Below are positions 17,787-25,839 of a stretch of 64,000 nt of DNA, one piece after another. The number at the start of each line of letters is the position of its first letter. The first letter of the stretch is position 1. Source of the DNA: ZC4RG30 sp040508085 (GTDB lineage Bacteria; Pseudomonadota; Gammaproteobacteria; Steroidobacterales; Steroidobacteraceae). The position numbers were made by a program, and so were the translations under genes. The notes beneath the pieces are model-generated. The model searched no databases, was not told the DNA's origin, and worked only from the letters and a program-made list of their open reading frames with translations. Location of the stretch: positions 1 to 64,000 of the forward strand of contig JBEVNO010000051.1 in NCBI GenBank assembly GCA_040508085.1, in the 5' to 3' direction.

Positions 17787-18070
17787 GTCCGTTCCAGCTC
17801 TTCGATACGGGCCATCAGTTCCAGCGCCAGCGCGGCACCCGCCGGATTCACGCCAAGGTCACGCTGCAGCCGTAAAGCGATGCGTACCCGGCCCAGTGCA
17901 TTGCTGCTGAAGCGCAGCTGGGTCGTGCGGCTCTCGATCACTCCATGCTCGACCAGCTCCATTACCCACTGCCGCTCCACCGCGCAGATCGCGCACAGCT
18001 CATCCAGGCCCAGCTCTGCGTCATCCTCGACGATGCGCCCGGTCAATACGATGATTTCCTGTGCCGACAT
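17762..18070 (-). CDS. cbpM: Chaperone modulator CbpM
   Basis: A 102-residue MerR-like winged-helix protein that binds the J domain of CbpA and inhibits its co-chaperone and DNA-binding activity. It opens with LTGRIVEDDAELGLDELCAICAVE, then WVMELVEHGVIE, RIALRLQRDLGVNPAGAALALELMARI, all matching the CbpM/YccV-type family. It starts 2 nt after the cbpA stop, the standard cbpA-cbpM order. Its last 25 nt overlap the tail of the molybdoenzyme gene on the other strand. Confidence 0.93.
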   Translation of the reverse strand: MSAQEIIVLTGRIVEDDAELGLDELCAICAVERQWVMELVEHGVIESRTTQLRFSSNALGRVRIALRLQRDLGVNPAGAALALELMARIEELERTQMPAYQE

Positions 18071-18072
18071 GA

Positions 18073-19044
18073 TCAGACCCCCAGTGACGACCGCGGATTG
18101 AAGGGCAGCGCTGCAGCCAGGGCCGCATAGGCCGCGCGCGCCTGCTCACTGTCGGCGGGCGGCAGCACGATCTGCAGGCTGGTATACAGATCTCCTGGCG
18201 GCCTGGATGGCAATCCGCGCCCGCGCAGCCGCAGCCGCGTGCCGGTGCGCGAGCCCGGCGGGACCTTCAGGTCGACGACGCCCTGCGGCGTGGGCACCCT
18301 CACGCTGGCGCCAAGTGCCGCCTCCCACGGCGCGACCGGCAGATCCAGATGCAGATCGCGACCTTCCGGGCGGTAGCGCGGATGGGGCGCGAACTGCACC
18401 TCCAGGTACAGGTCGCCGGGTTTGTCCTCGCCCGCCAGCGGCTCGCCCTGGCCCTGCAGCCGGATGTGCTGGCCGGCAAGGACGCCGCGCGGGATTTTCA
18501 CGTTCAGCGTCCGCTCGTGGAGCACGGGCCGGCCCTGCTCGTCCACGCCGGGCAGCCTCAGTGTGAGTGAGCGAGTGCCGCCCTCGAGCGAAGCCTCCAG
18601 ATCCACGGTGACCCGGGCATGATGATCCTCGCCGCGCTCGCGCCGGCGCTGCCCCCCGCTGCGCCGCCGCGAGGCATTGAAATCCTGGCGTCCAAACAGC
18701 GACTCGAAGAATTCGCTTGCGTCACCCGCATGGCCGAAGTCTTCCTCGGCGGATGAGCCGGGCCCGCCGCCGCGGAACTCGAAGCCGCTGGCAAAATCCG
18801 GCGGCGGCTGGAATGGCTCGCCCGCGCGCGGACCACTGCCCAGCTGGTCGTAGGCCGCGCGCTTCTCCGGATCGCGCAGCACTTCATAGGCTTCGCCGAC
18901 GTCCTTGAAACGTGCCTCCGCATCCGTCTCCTTGCTGACGTCAGGGTGGTACTTGCGCGCGAGCTTGCGATAGGCCTGCTTGATCTGGTCGGCGCTGGCG
19001 TCGCGCGCCACGCCCATGATGTCGTAGTAGTTCTTGAATTCCAT
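18073..19044 (-). CDS. cbpA: Curved DNA-binding protein / DnaJ-class co-chaperone CbpA
   Basis: This 323-residue type II J protein is a DnaK co-chaperone and nucleoid-associated protein. The J domain occupies residues 1-70 with the HPD motif at 33-35 (KYHPDVS). A Gly/Phe-rich linker follows (about 75-130). The C-terminal substrate-binding domains (about 145-315) have no zinc finger, as in CbpA rather than DnaJ. Landmarks are LRLPGVDEQGRPVLHERTLN, RIPRGVLAGQ-like IPRGVLAGQHIRLQGQG and GDLYLEVQFAPHPRY. The linker carries an unusual RRRSGGQRRRERG basic stretch. Start ATG 19044 begins MEFKNYYDIMGV, as expected. It is co-transcribed with cbpM. Confidence 0.95.
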   Translation of the reverse strand: MEFKNYYDIMGVARDASADQIKQAYRKLARKYHPDVSKETDAEARFKDVGEAYEVLRDPEKRAAYDQLGSGPRAGEPFQPPPDFASGFEFRGGGPGSSAEEDFGHAGDASEFFESLFGRQDFNASRRRSGGQRRRERGEDHHARVTVDLEASLEGGTRSLTLRLPGVDEQGRPVLHERTLNVKIPRGVLAGQHIRLQGQGEPLAGEDKPGDLYLEVQFAPHPRYRPEGRDLHLDLPVAPWEAALGASVRVPTPQGVVDLKVPPGSRTGTRLRLRGRGLPSRPPGDLYTSLQIVLPPADSEQARAAYAALAAALPFNPRSSLGV

Positions 19045-19097
19045 CGGTCTGGTTCCGTCGGCGCACCAGTGAAGAGTGTAACGCTGGTGCTGGCGCC

Positions 19098-19604
19098 CTA
19101 AGGCAATTGCTGCCCGGCCAGGGCCTGCGTTATGCGCTGCACCTGCGCGGCCAATGGCAGGCAGCCGTCCAGGATGATCGCGAATTCATCCTGGTCCGGA
19201 AGCTCGAGCGCCGCGAGCTGGCTGTCCAGCAGAGAACCGGGCATGTAGTGGCCCTCACGCAGGGCGAGCCGGCGCGCGAGCTCCTCGCGCGGCACGTGGG
19301 GCAGCACGAACAGGGCCGGCCCCGCCTCGCGCAGCTGATCGCGGTAGCTGCGCCGCAGCGCCGAGCAGGTGACGACGGCGTTGCCGCCGCCTTCGCGCAT
19401 GCTCACGGCGATACGCGCCAGCCACGGGGCGCGATCCGCATCATCCAGCGGATAACCCGCCGCCATCTTGTCGAGGTTTTCCACCGGGTGCAGGGAATCG
19501 CCCTCGATGAACCGCCATCCCAGTGACTGGGCCAGTGCCAGCGCCAATGTGGACTTGCCCGTCCCGCTGGGACCCATGACCACGACCGATTCAACTGTGC
19601 CCAT
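19098..19604 (-). CDS. Gluconokinase (GntK family)
   Basis: The 168-residue protein is a small P-loop carbohydrate kinase that phosphorylates gluconate to 6-phosphogluconate with ATP, feeding the Entner-Doudoroff or pentose phosphate pathway. The Walker A motif GPSGTGKST lies at residues 11-19. Other family marks are FIEGDSLHPVENLDKMAAGYPLDDADRAPWL, VVTCSALRRSYRDQLR and LREGHYMPGSLLDSQLAALE. Length is standard (~165-175). ATG 19604 is chosen with AGGG 7 nt upstream; the frame extends to 19676 without homologous sequence. It stands alone between cbpA and the divergent hydroxyacid dehydrogenase. No gluconate transporter or regulator is visible. Confidence 0.93.
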   Translation of the reverse strand: MGTVESVVVMGPSGTGKSTLALALAQSLGWRFIEGDSLHPVENLDKMAAGYPLDDADRAPWLARIAVSMREGGGNAVVTCSALRRSYRDQLREAGPALFVLPHVPREELARRLALREGHYMPGSLLDSQLAALELPDQDEFAIILDGCLPLAAQVQRITQALAGQQLP

Positions 19605-19690
19605 AGCAGCCCTGGCGTATTCACGGTACGGCGGCAGCGGCGGTGCCGGGCGGCCATCGAATCCGCACGGTATCAAAGGAATGGGGGAAG

Positions 19691-20635
19691 ATGCACGCCA
19701 GCTTGAACCATCGCATGAACAATCCGCGTCCCGTGGTGTTGCAGCTCTGCCCGTTCTCCGCCTATCTCGAATCCAGTCTCGCAGCGCAGTTCAGAGTGGT
19801 GCGGTGGTTCGAGCTGGACGGCGCGGCGCAGGCCAGCTGGCTGGCACAGAATGCGGCGCAGGTGCGTGGCATCGCCACGGGTGGCCGCGTCGGATGTCCG
19901 GCTGCGCTGCTGCTGGCCTTGCCCGCGCTGCAGGTCATTGCCATCAATGGCGTCGGCGTAGACAAGGTGGATCTGCCGCTGGCCGCAACGCGTGGTGTAC
20001 GGGTGGGCACCACTCCCGGGGTAGTCGCCGACGATGTGGCAGATCTTGCCGTCGGTCTGGTCATTTCTCTGCTGCGTGGCATTCCGGCTGCTGATGCCTA
20101 TGTGCGGGCCGGCCAATGGCCGGCTGGTGATCGGCCGCTGGCCCGCAAGGTCAGCGGCTGCCGTTTCGGCATCGCAGGCCTCGGACAGATCGGAGCGGCC
20201 ACTGCTGCGCGGCTCGCGCCGTTCGGCCCCGTCGCCTACACCGGTCCACAGCGCAAGGCGGTGGCATATGCCTTCCACGAAGACCTCATCAGCCTGGCGC
20301 GCGCCGTCGATGTGCTGGTGCTCACGCTGCCCGCCACCCCGCAGACGCGGCATATCGTGAATGCGGCCGTGCTGGATGCCCTGGGTTCGTGCGGCTACCT
20401 GGTCAACGTGGCACGCGGCGCAGTGGTGGACGAGCCGGCACTGATCGAGGCACTGCAGGTGGGTCGCATCGCGGGCGCCGCACTCGATGTCTTCGAGTCC
20501 GAGCCACAGGTGCCCGAAGCGCTGCGTCGTCATCCCCGCGTGGTGCTCACGCCGCACATGGCCACGGCTACGGCCGAGACGCGTGGGCAGATGGCTGACC
20601 AGGTGCTGGCCCATCTGCAATCATTGCTGCACTGA
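19691..20635 (+). CDS. 2-hydroxyacid dehydrogenase (glyoxylate/hydroxypyruvate reductase-like)
   Basis: A 314-residue D-isomer-specific 2-hydroxyacid dehydrogenase, which interconverts 2-keto acids and D-2-hydroxyacids with NAD(P)H. The nucleotide-binding Gly motif is GLGQIG at 163-168. The catalytic triad is Arg242 (NVARGAVVDE), Glu271 (ESEP) and His289 (LTPHMAT). The substrate-side run INGVGVDKVDLPLA and TPGVVADDVADLAVGL match the GHRB/GhrA-like plant-type reductases. ATG 19691 follows GGGGAAG. The downstream membrane gene begins at or within 30 nt of its stop, so they may be co-transcribed. Confidence 0.9.
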   Translation: MHASLNHRMNNPRPVVLQLCPFSAYLESSLAAQFRVVRWFELDGAAQASWLAQNAAQVRGIATGGRVGCPAALLLALPALQVIAINGVGVDKVDLPLAATRGVRVGTTPGVVADDVADLAVGLVISLLRGIPAADAYVRAGQWPAGDRPLARKVSGCRFGIAGLGQIGAATAARLAPFGPVAYTGPQRKAVAYAFHEDLISLARAVDVLVLTLPATPQTRHIVNAAVLDALGSCGYLVNVARGAVVDEPALIEALQVGRIAGAALDVFESEPQVPEALRRHPRVVLTPHMATATAETRGQMADQVLAHLQSLLH

Positions 20636-20660
20636 CCGCAAACTGAACCGGTGGCTGCTC

Positions 20661-21917
20661 CTGGATAACCTCACCCACACCCTGATCGGAGTCATTGCCG
20701 GTGAGGCGGTGGCGCGTTGCACCCGACCGTCAGCCGACGGGCTCGCGGCGCAGGAGCGCCGCAATCTGTTTGTGACGCTGGCAGCGGTGGCCAGCAACCT
20801 GCCGGATGTCGACATCCTGTGGACGCTGCAGGGAGTGCGGACCGACCCGCTGGTGTATCTGCTTCATCACCGCGGCCACACCCACACCCTGCTGGGCTGC
20901 CTGGGCCTGCTGTTGCTGCTGCAAGCGTCGACTTTGCTGTGGCTGCGCTGGCGCGGACGCAAGGCCTCGTCCCGTGACCGGTGGATGCTGGGCGCGGTTT
21001 CTGCACTCGGCCTGCTGCTGCACCTGGGCATGGACGCGCTGAACAGCTACGGCGTCCATCCTTTCTGGCCATTCGACAATCGCTGGTATTACGGCGACGC
21101 GGTATTCATCGTGGAGCCGCTGTACTGGCTGGCGGCAATACCAGGCCTGTTCCTGCTGCGCACCCGCTGTGCGCGGGCGGTCGTGATTCTCGCCGCGCTG
21201 GCTGCGCTGGCATTGACGACGTGGCTGCATGCTGCGCAGCCCTGGTACTACAGCAGCGTGGTCGGTCTTGCGGTGCTGCTGGCCCTCATCGGCTGGCGCA
21301 GCCCGGCCCGCGTCGCCGTCTGCGCCGGCCTTGCAGCCACAGTGATGCTGACTGGCGGCTTCATGCTTGCCAGTGCGCTGGCGGGTGCACGCGTCGCCAG
21401 GGACGCCGCCGCCAGTTTTCCAGGCGCCCGCACCCGCGACATCGTGCTGACCCCCGGCCCAACCGACCCGCGCTGCTGGGATCTGCTGCTGTTGCAGACG
21501 GAGCGCGGTCAGTACGTGGCGCGGCAGGGCAGGCTGTCACTTGCCGCGGCCCCCGTCGCGGCATGCGCCAGTATCCAGCTTGGTAGCGGCCGCAGCGCGG
21601 CGTTGACGCCGGTACACACCGCGACACCGGATCCGGCCGGGGTGAAGATCAAATGGGTGGGCCAGTACCAGATGCCGCTCGCGCAATTGGCGGGATTGGT
21701 CCACGGCGACTGTCGGGCGCAGGCAGCGATGGGTTTCATCCGCGCCCCGTTTGTAGTGCTCCAGCAGCGGGGGTGGCTTCTTGGCGACCTGCGCTTCGAC
21801 CGCGAGGTGGAGCCAGGTTTCGCGGAACCGAGCCTGCCGGCCGCGCCATCAGGCCATTGCACGGGCGCGCCTGCCCCGTGGCTGCCACCGCGTGCGGACA
21901 TTCTCCGCTCGCCTTAG
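20661..21917 (+). CDS. Membrane-bound metal-dependent hydrolase (YdjM/DUF457 family)
   Basis: An approximately 418-residue integral membrane protein of the DUF457/YdjM family, called metal-dependent hydrolases; the reaction is not established. It has the family opening DNLTHTLIGVIAGEA, NLPDVDILW, HHRGHTHTLLG and LHLGMDALNSYGVHPFWPFDNRWYYGD, with conserved His/Asp likely to bind metal. Several transmembrane segments follow to about residue 235. The C-terminal ~170 residues are a soluble, probably periplasmic, domain. Relatives begin Met-Asp-Asn-Leu-Thr-His. In this frame Asp-Asn-Leu is preceded only by CTG (20661), and the nearest canonical in-frame start upstream is GTG 20583, inside the previous gene. 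I place the start at CTG 20661, with GTG 20583 as the alternative. The last 4 nt overlap the convergent EF-hand gene. Confidence 0.82.
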   Translation: MDNLTHTLIGVIAGEAVARCTRPSADGLAAQERRNLFVTLAAVASNLPDVDILWTLQGVRTDPLVYLLHHRGHTHTLLGCLGLLLLLQASTLLWLRWRGRKASSRDRWMLGAVSALGLLLHLGMDALNSYGVHPFWPFDNRWYYGDAVFIVEPLYWLAAIPGLFLLRTRCARAVVILAALAALALTTWLHAAQPWYYSSVVGLAVLLALIGWRSPARVAVCAGLAATVMLTGGFMLASALAGARVARDAAASFPGARTRDIVLTPGPTDPRCWDLLLLQTERGQYVARQGRLSLAAAPVAACASIQLGSGRSAALTPVHTATPDPAGVKIKWVGQYQMPLAQLAGLVHGDCRAQAAMGFIRAPFVVLQQRGWLLGDLRFDREVEPGFAEPSLPAAPSGHCTGAPAPWLPPRADILRSP

Positions 21918-22264
21918 CCCGGATTGGGCATGTGCTGCGCGCCGGCGCTGCCGCTGGGCGCTGTGGCCGGATCGGGCGCCGGAGCGCCGGTGATCTTCCC
22001 GGCGCGGTTCCAGCGCGCAAATTCAGCGGGCGAAACGAGTTCGTCGTGATCCGCATCCAGCTGCTCGAACTGCCGGTTCAGTTCTGCGATGACCTTGGTC
22101 TCTTCTTTCGAGAGTCCGCCGTTCGCATCCTTGTCCAGCGTGACGAAATCGATCTTCGGTGCGGCGGGCGCCGGCTTCGGCTTCACCGCAGGAGTCTGCG
22201 CATGGCCGGCGCCGGCCATGGCCAGGACCACGAACAGGGCGGCCTTGCTGGCGGAATGTTTCAT
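21914..22264 (-). CDS. Secreted EF-hand domain protein
   Basis: A 116-residue protein with a signal peptide (KAALFVVLAMAGAGHA) and a Pro/Ala linker. It has two calcium-binding-like loops: DKDANGGLSKEE (about residues 45-56) and DADHDELVSPAEF. The first has the ligand pattern D-x-D-x-N-x-x-x-x-x-x-E expected for calcium binding. The second, in DADHDELVSPAE, also fits. The C-terminus is Pro/Ala-rich and low complexity. It likely binds Ca2+ in the periplasm; partners are not evident. ATG 22264 has GAGG upstream. It converges on the membrane hydrolase gene with a 4-nt overlap of stop codons. Confidence 0.8.
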   Translation of the reverse strand: MKHSASKAALFVVLAMAGAGHAQTPAVKPKPAPAAPKIDFVTLDKDANGGLSKEETKVIAELNRQFEQLDADHDELVSPAEFARWNRAGKITGAPAPDPATAPSGSAGAQHMPNPG

Positions 22265-22551
22265 GATGCGCAACCTCGATCTGGACTGGGTGCGCACATG
22301 TTGCCTGCTTGACCCGGTGGGTGGGTGTCAGCGGTGCGCCCCTTGGCGCCGCCGCCAGGCCCGAAACCATGTGGGCGCGAGCCTACAAGGCCGCAGCAGA
22401 CCCTTCCCCGAGGCCACGCGCGCGGCCCGATTAACCGTATTGCACCACCTGTAGGAAGCGGCCGACCGTCTCTATGGTGGCGCCCTTCTGCCTCGCCAGA
22501 CGCTGAAACCAGACACTGGCTGCCGGTGAAATCAGAAAGTGGGGATCGCCA

Positions 22552-22752
22552 GTGAACGAACACATTGTCCGTGATTGCGTGCGTGCAGATCGCCTGGCCC
22601 AGGGTCTGGCTAACTACTATTCGCGGCGGGTCCGCGGCGTGCAGTGTCCGGATCTGTTGCCACCGGAACAGCGCGCCGTAATGGAAAGCATTTACACCGA
22701 GCGGCTGCAGAGCGCGCGCATCTTCGTGCAGAGCGCGCGGCTCACAGCTTAG
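22552..22752 (+). CDS. Small hypothetical protein
   Basis: A 66-codon frame from GTG 22552 with GGGGA about 6 nt upstream; the product begins MNEHIVRDCVRADRLAQ and is helical and basic. It lies in a stretch between two minus-strand genes with no competing frame. I recognise no family. Codon use looks coding (G/C at most third positions), but the frame is short and could be fortuitous. No membrane segment or signal peptide is present. Confidence 0.4.
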   Translation: MNEHIVRDCVRADRLAQGLANYYSRRVRGVQCPDLLPPEQRAVMESIYTERLQSARIFVQSARLTA

Positions 22753-22766
22753 GCCCAAACCCAGAA

Positions 22767-24095
22767 CTAGCGCTTCGCGGTGGCGGCAACGCGCCAGATC
22801 CCGTTGCCGACATCATCTGCTACCAGCAAGGCGCCGTCGGCTGCAAACGCGACGCCCACAGGCCTCCCATGGGCTTCGCCCTTCTCATTGAGGAAACCGG
22901 TCAGCACATCCAGCGGCTCGCCCGCCGGCTTCCCGTCCTTGAAGGGAATGAAGATCACTTTGTAGCCACTCGGCGGCTTGCGGTTCCAGGAGCCATGCTG
23001 ACCGACGAACATGCCATTGGACAGCGGCTGGGGTAATGCATTGCCGGCTGAGTACGCGAGCCCGATGCTGGCCGCATGCGCTCCCAGTGCATAGTCCGGG
23101 ACGACGGCGCGGGCAACCAGGTCCGGGCGCTGTGGTTTGACCCTCACATCCACGTGCTGGCCGAAGTAACTGAACGGCCAGCCATAGAAAGCCCCCTTCT
23201 GCACCGAGGTCATGTAATCCGGCACCAGGTTGTTGCCCAGTTCATCGCGTTCGTTGACCGCGGTCCACAGCATTGAGGTATGCGGCTCCCATGCCAGTCC
23301 ATTCGGGTTGCGAAGGCCGGATGCATAGATCTGGTAGCTGCCAGCGCTTGGATCGACTTCGAGAATAGCTGCCCTGTCACGCTCCGCCTCGAGCCCATTC
23401 TCACCGACGTTGCTGTTGGAGCCCACGGTCACATACAGCCGGCTGCCGTCTGCGCTGGCGATGACATTCTTCGTCCAGTGATGGTTCATTGGCCCGCCAG
23501 GCAGATCCACCACCTTGACACCCGTACCCGTCGCGGCCGTTGCTCCCGGCGTGTAGTTGAAGCGCATCAGCGAATCGGCATTGGCGACGTAAAAGTCAGT
23601 GCCCACCAGCGCCATGCCGAAAGGGGAGTGCAGGTTGGCCAGGAAGGTGGTGCGCAGCTCGGCTTTACCATCGCCGTCGGCATCGCGCAGCAGCGTGATG
23701 CGATCCGCGCTGGGGGTTGCCGCGCCGGCCTTTTTCTGGGCGCGCTTCATGAAGAAGGCGCGGATGCCCTTCATCTCGGCGCCCCCCTCAGCAGGCGCGT
23801 TGCTCTCTGCCACCAGGACATCACCATTTGGCAGTACGTAAATCCAGCGCGGATGTACCAGCCCACCGGCAAACAGTCCGACCGCCGTACCGGGAAAGCC
23901 CCGCGGCGTGGCGCCACTGCGCCAGCCGATGGCGGGCGCGACCTGCATGGTGGGAATCAGGCTGCTGACTGGCTGGGGCAGTGCGGGATTGGGTCCGATC
24001 CCTCCCTCCAGCGTACCGGGAGAGCCGCCGCTGCACGCAACCAGTGCGACTCCGAGCAGCGGGATCAGGGTCATGCGGAAGTTTTGGGAGCTCAT
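22767..24095 (-). CDS. Sorbosone/glucose dehydrogenase-like (PQQ-type beta-propeller) lipoprotein
   Basis: The 442-residue protein is a six-bladed beta-propeller of the soluble aldose (GDH-B)/sorbosone dehydrogenase family, periplasmic enzymes that usually use PQQ to oxidise sugars or aldehydes. The N-terminus (LIPLLGVALVAC) is a lipoprotein signal. Family marks are HPRWIYVLPNGDVLVAESNAP, ADRITLLRDADGDGKAE, LHSPFGMALVGTDFYVAN, HHWTKNVIASADGSRLYV, GLRNPNGLAWEP, WTAVNERDELGNNLVPDYMT and GMFVGQHGSWNR. ATG 24095 starts at the signal peptide. It is divergent from the triheme cytochrome c gene; a shared role, with the cytochrome accepting its electrons, is a reasonable inference. Whether PQQ is the cofactor is not certain, and some relatives act on other substrates. 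Confidence 0.87.
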   Translation of the reverse strand: MSSQNFRMTLIPLLGVALVACSGGSPGTLEGGIGPNPALPQPVSSLIPTMQVAPAIGWRSGATPRGFPGTAVGLFAGGLVHPRWIYVLPNGDVLVAESNAPAEGGAEMKGIRAFFMKRAQKKAGAATPSADRITLLRDADGDGKAELRTTFLANLHSPFGMALVGTDFYVANADSLMRFNYTPGATAATGTGVKVVDLPGGPMNHHWTKNVIASADGSRLYVTVGSNSNVGENGLEAERDRAAILEVDPSAGSYQIYASGLRNPNGLAWEPHTSMLWTAVNERDELGNNLVPDYMTSVQKGAFYGWPFSYFGQHVDVRVKPQRPDLVARAVVPDYALGAHAASIGLAYSAGNALPQPLSNGMFVGQHGSWNRKPPSGYKVIFIPFKDGKPAGEPLDVLTGFLNEKGEAHGRPVGVAFAADGALLVADDVGNGIWRVAATAKR

Positions 24096-24442
24096 GCGTC
24101 TCTTATACGCCCGCGGCGGGAGGCGCCAGGTCCTCTCCCGGCTTGCCGCGTCGTCGGACAAAGGCCTACTCCCGCGCGTGCGCGCTGTGCGGGGCGCTGT
24201 CGATGTCGGCCGCAGCGGTGCGCACTGGTTCACTGCTGATCGAACTTGGTGCGACCATGATCCAGCCTGCCGCATAGCGGTGCAGCGCTACGTATCTGCG
24301 GCGAGAAGCAGATGTTCCGCGCCTGGCTTTTATGTACAGTCAAATCATCGGGTTTGTATAGACGTAAGAGTGGCACTGCGACTTCCGGCCCGGAATTTGC
24401 TTGAACGGACCGGATGGCGCTGTGCGCGGCAAGGTGGTGGTG
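24096..24442. other. Divergent intergenic region, 347 nt
   Basis: The region separates the sorbosone dehydrogenase-like gene (leftward) and the triheme cytochrome gene (rightward). I see no gene or RNA. A possible sigma70-type promoter for the cytochrome gene is TGTACA (24333-24338) and TATAGA (24357-24362) with an 18-nt spacer; both boxes match only 4 of 6 or slightly better, so this is weak. Confidence 0.35.
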
Positions 24443-25681
24443 ATGGTTGTGCGGGCGAAGTGGGCGTTGCGATTCATGCTGAGTGTTGCGTCCCTGGCGA
24501 CGTTCGGCGCCGCGCAGGCGGAAACCGAGGTGGAGCGCGGCGAGTACCTGGTCCGTGCGGCCAATTGCGTCAGCTGCCACACCGTGCCGGGCGGCAAGGT
24601 GTTCGCCGGCGGTGTGCGCTTCGGCACCGACTTCGGCACCATTTATTCCACCAATATCACTCCGGACAAGGCCACCGGCATCGGCGGCTGGAGCTTTGCG
24701 CAATTCGAGGCCGCCATGCGGCGCGGCGTGCGTCCGGATGGCCAGCATCTTTATCCCGCCTTCCCGTACACCAGCTTCACCAAGATCAACGACGCGGACC
24801 TGCGGGCCCTGTTCGCCTATTTCATGAGCCTGCGCCCGGTGAATGCGCCGCCCCGCGAGAATGAGCTGGATTTCCCGTACAACCAGCGCTCGCTGCTGGG
24901 CGCCTGGAAGGCGCTGTACCTGAAAGAAGGTGCATTCGTTCCCGATCCGGCCCGCCCGCAGCAGTGGAACCGCGGCGCCTACCTGGTGGAAGCGCTCGCG
25001 CACTGCAGCGCCTGCCACACGCCGCGCAACCGGCTGGGTGCCGAGAAGGCATCTGCCGCCTACACCGGCGGCGTCATCTCCGAAGCCGACGATGAGCGTG
25101 GCACGGTTCGCCGCAGCGCCCCGAACCTCACAGCTTCGCCGCATGGCCTGGGTGCCTGGAGCGAGGAGGATCTGGCCGGTTACCTGAAGTTCGGTGTCAG
25201 TTCGCGCACCCGTCTGATGGGTACCATGAACGAGATTGTGCTCAACAGCACACGGTACCTCACCGAGGCCGATACGCGCGCCATGGCGACCTACCTGAAG
25301 AGCCTGCCCGCTGCGGCGGACACCGGCAGGCGCCCCAGCCGCAAGACCCTGGAGCTGGGCGCGAAACAGTACGACATCCACTGCGGCACCTGCCATCTGC
25401 CCACTGGCCTTGGCTCGCCGGAAACCGGCCCGCCGCTGGCCGGCAGCTCGCTGGCCCAGGCGCCCGACCCGTCCTCCCTGATCGATCTCGTCATCAATGG
25501 GCCGCGCCTGCCGAGCGAGGCGCCGTCCACGCAGTGGCAGCGCCCCTGGCAGTCCATGACCCCATTCGGGCAGAAGCTCAGCGATGAGCAGGCCGCGGCG
25601 CTGCTCAGCTATGTGCGCAATTCCTGGGGGAATGCGGCCAGCGCCGTGGAGCCCAAGGACATTGACGGACTGAGGTGGTAA
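24443..25681 (+). CDS. Triheme cytochrome c (alcohol dehydrogenase cytochrome-subunit type)
   Basis: A 412-residue periplasmic electron carrier with three c-type haem sites: CVSCH (42-46), CSACH (188-192) and CGTCH (314-318). Each is set in a cytochrome c domain, as in the AdhB-type subunit of quinoprotein alcohol/gluconate dehydrogenases. A signal peptide (MVVRAKWALRFMLSVASLATFGAAQA) precedes ETEVERGEYL. Domain features such as GKVFAGGVRFGTDFGTIYSTNITPD are characteristic of this subfamily. Start ATG 24443 follows GGTGG; a longer TTG start at 24401 is possible. It likely passes electrons from a dehydrogenase (such as the divergent sorbosone-dehydrogenase-like protein or the DUF1592 haem protein downstream) to a terminal oxidase. 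It is 158 nt ahead of the DUF1592-DUF1552 operon. Confidence 0.93.
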   Translation: MVVRAKWALRFMLSVASLATFGAAQAETEVERGEYLVRAANCVSCHTVPGGKVFAGGVRFGTDFGTIYSTNITPDKATGIGGWSFAQFEAAMRRGVRPDGQHLYPAFPYTSFTKINDADLRALFAYFMSLRPVNAPPRENELDFPYNQRSLLGAWKALYLKEGAFVPDPARPQQWNRGAYLVEALAHCSACHTPRNRLGAEKASAAYTGGVISEADDERGTVRRSAPNLTASPHGLGAWSEEDLAGYLKFGVSSRTRLMGTMNEIVLNSTRYLTEADTRAMATYLKSLPAAADTGRRPSRKTLELGAKQYDIHCGTCHLPTGLGSPETGPPLAGSSLAQAPDPSSLIDLVINGPRLPSEAPSTQWQRPWQSMTPFGQKLSDEQAAALLSYVRNSWGNAASAVEPKDIDGLRW

Positions 25682-25839
25682 GCGCGAGGGGTCGCAGGAG
25701 GGCCTGCGGCGCAGTCTTTAGGCCCGCTAAAGTGCGGGAATCCAGATCTCATTGATCTGGTAACGGCCAGGAAATACTGTGGAAATCGCTACTGCGCCCT
25801 GGGGCCTGGCGAGTTCCCGCGGTGGAGAGGTTCTGACAG

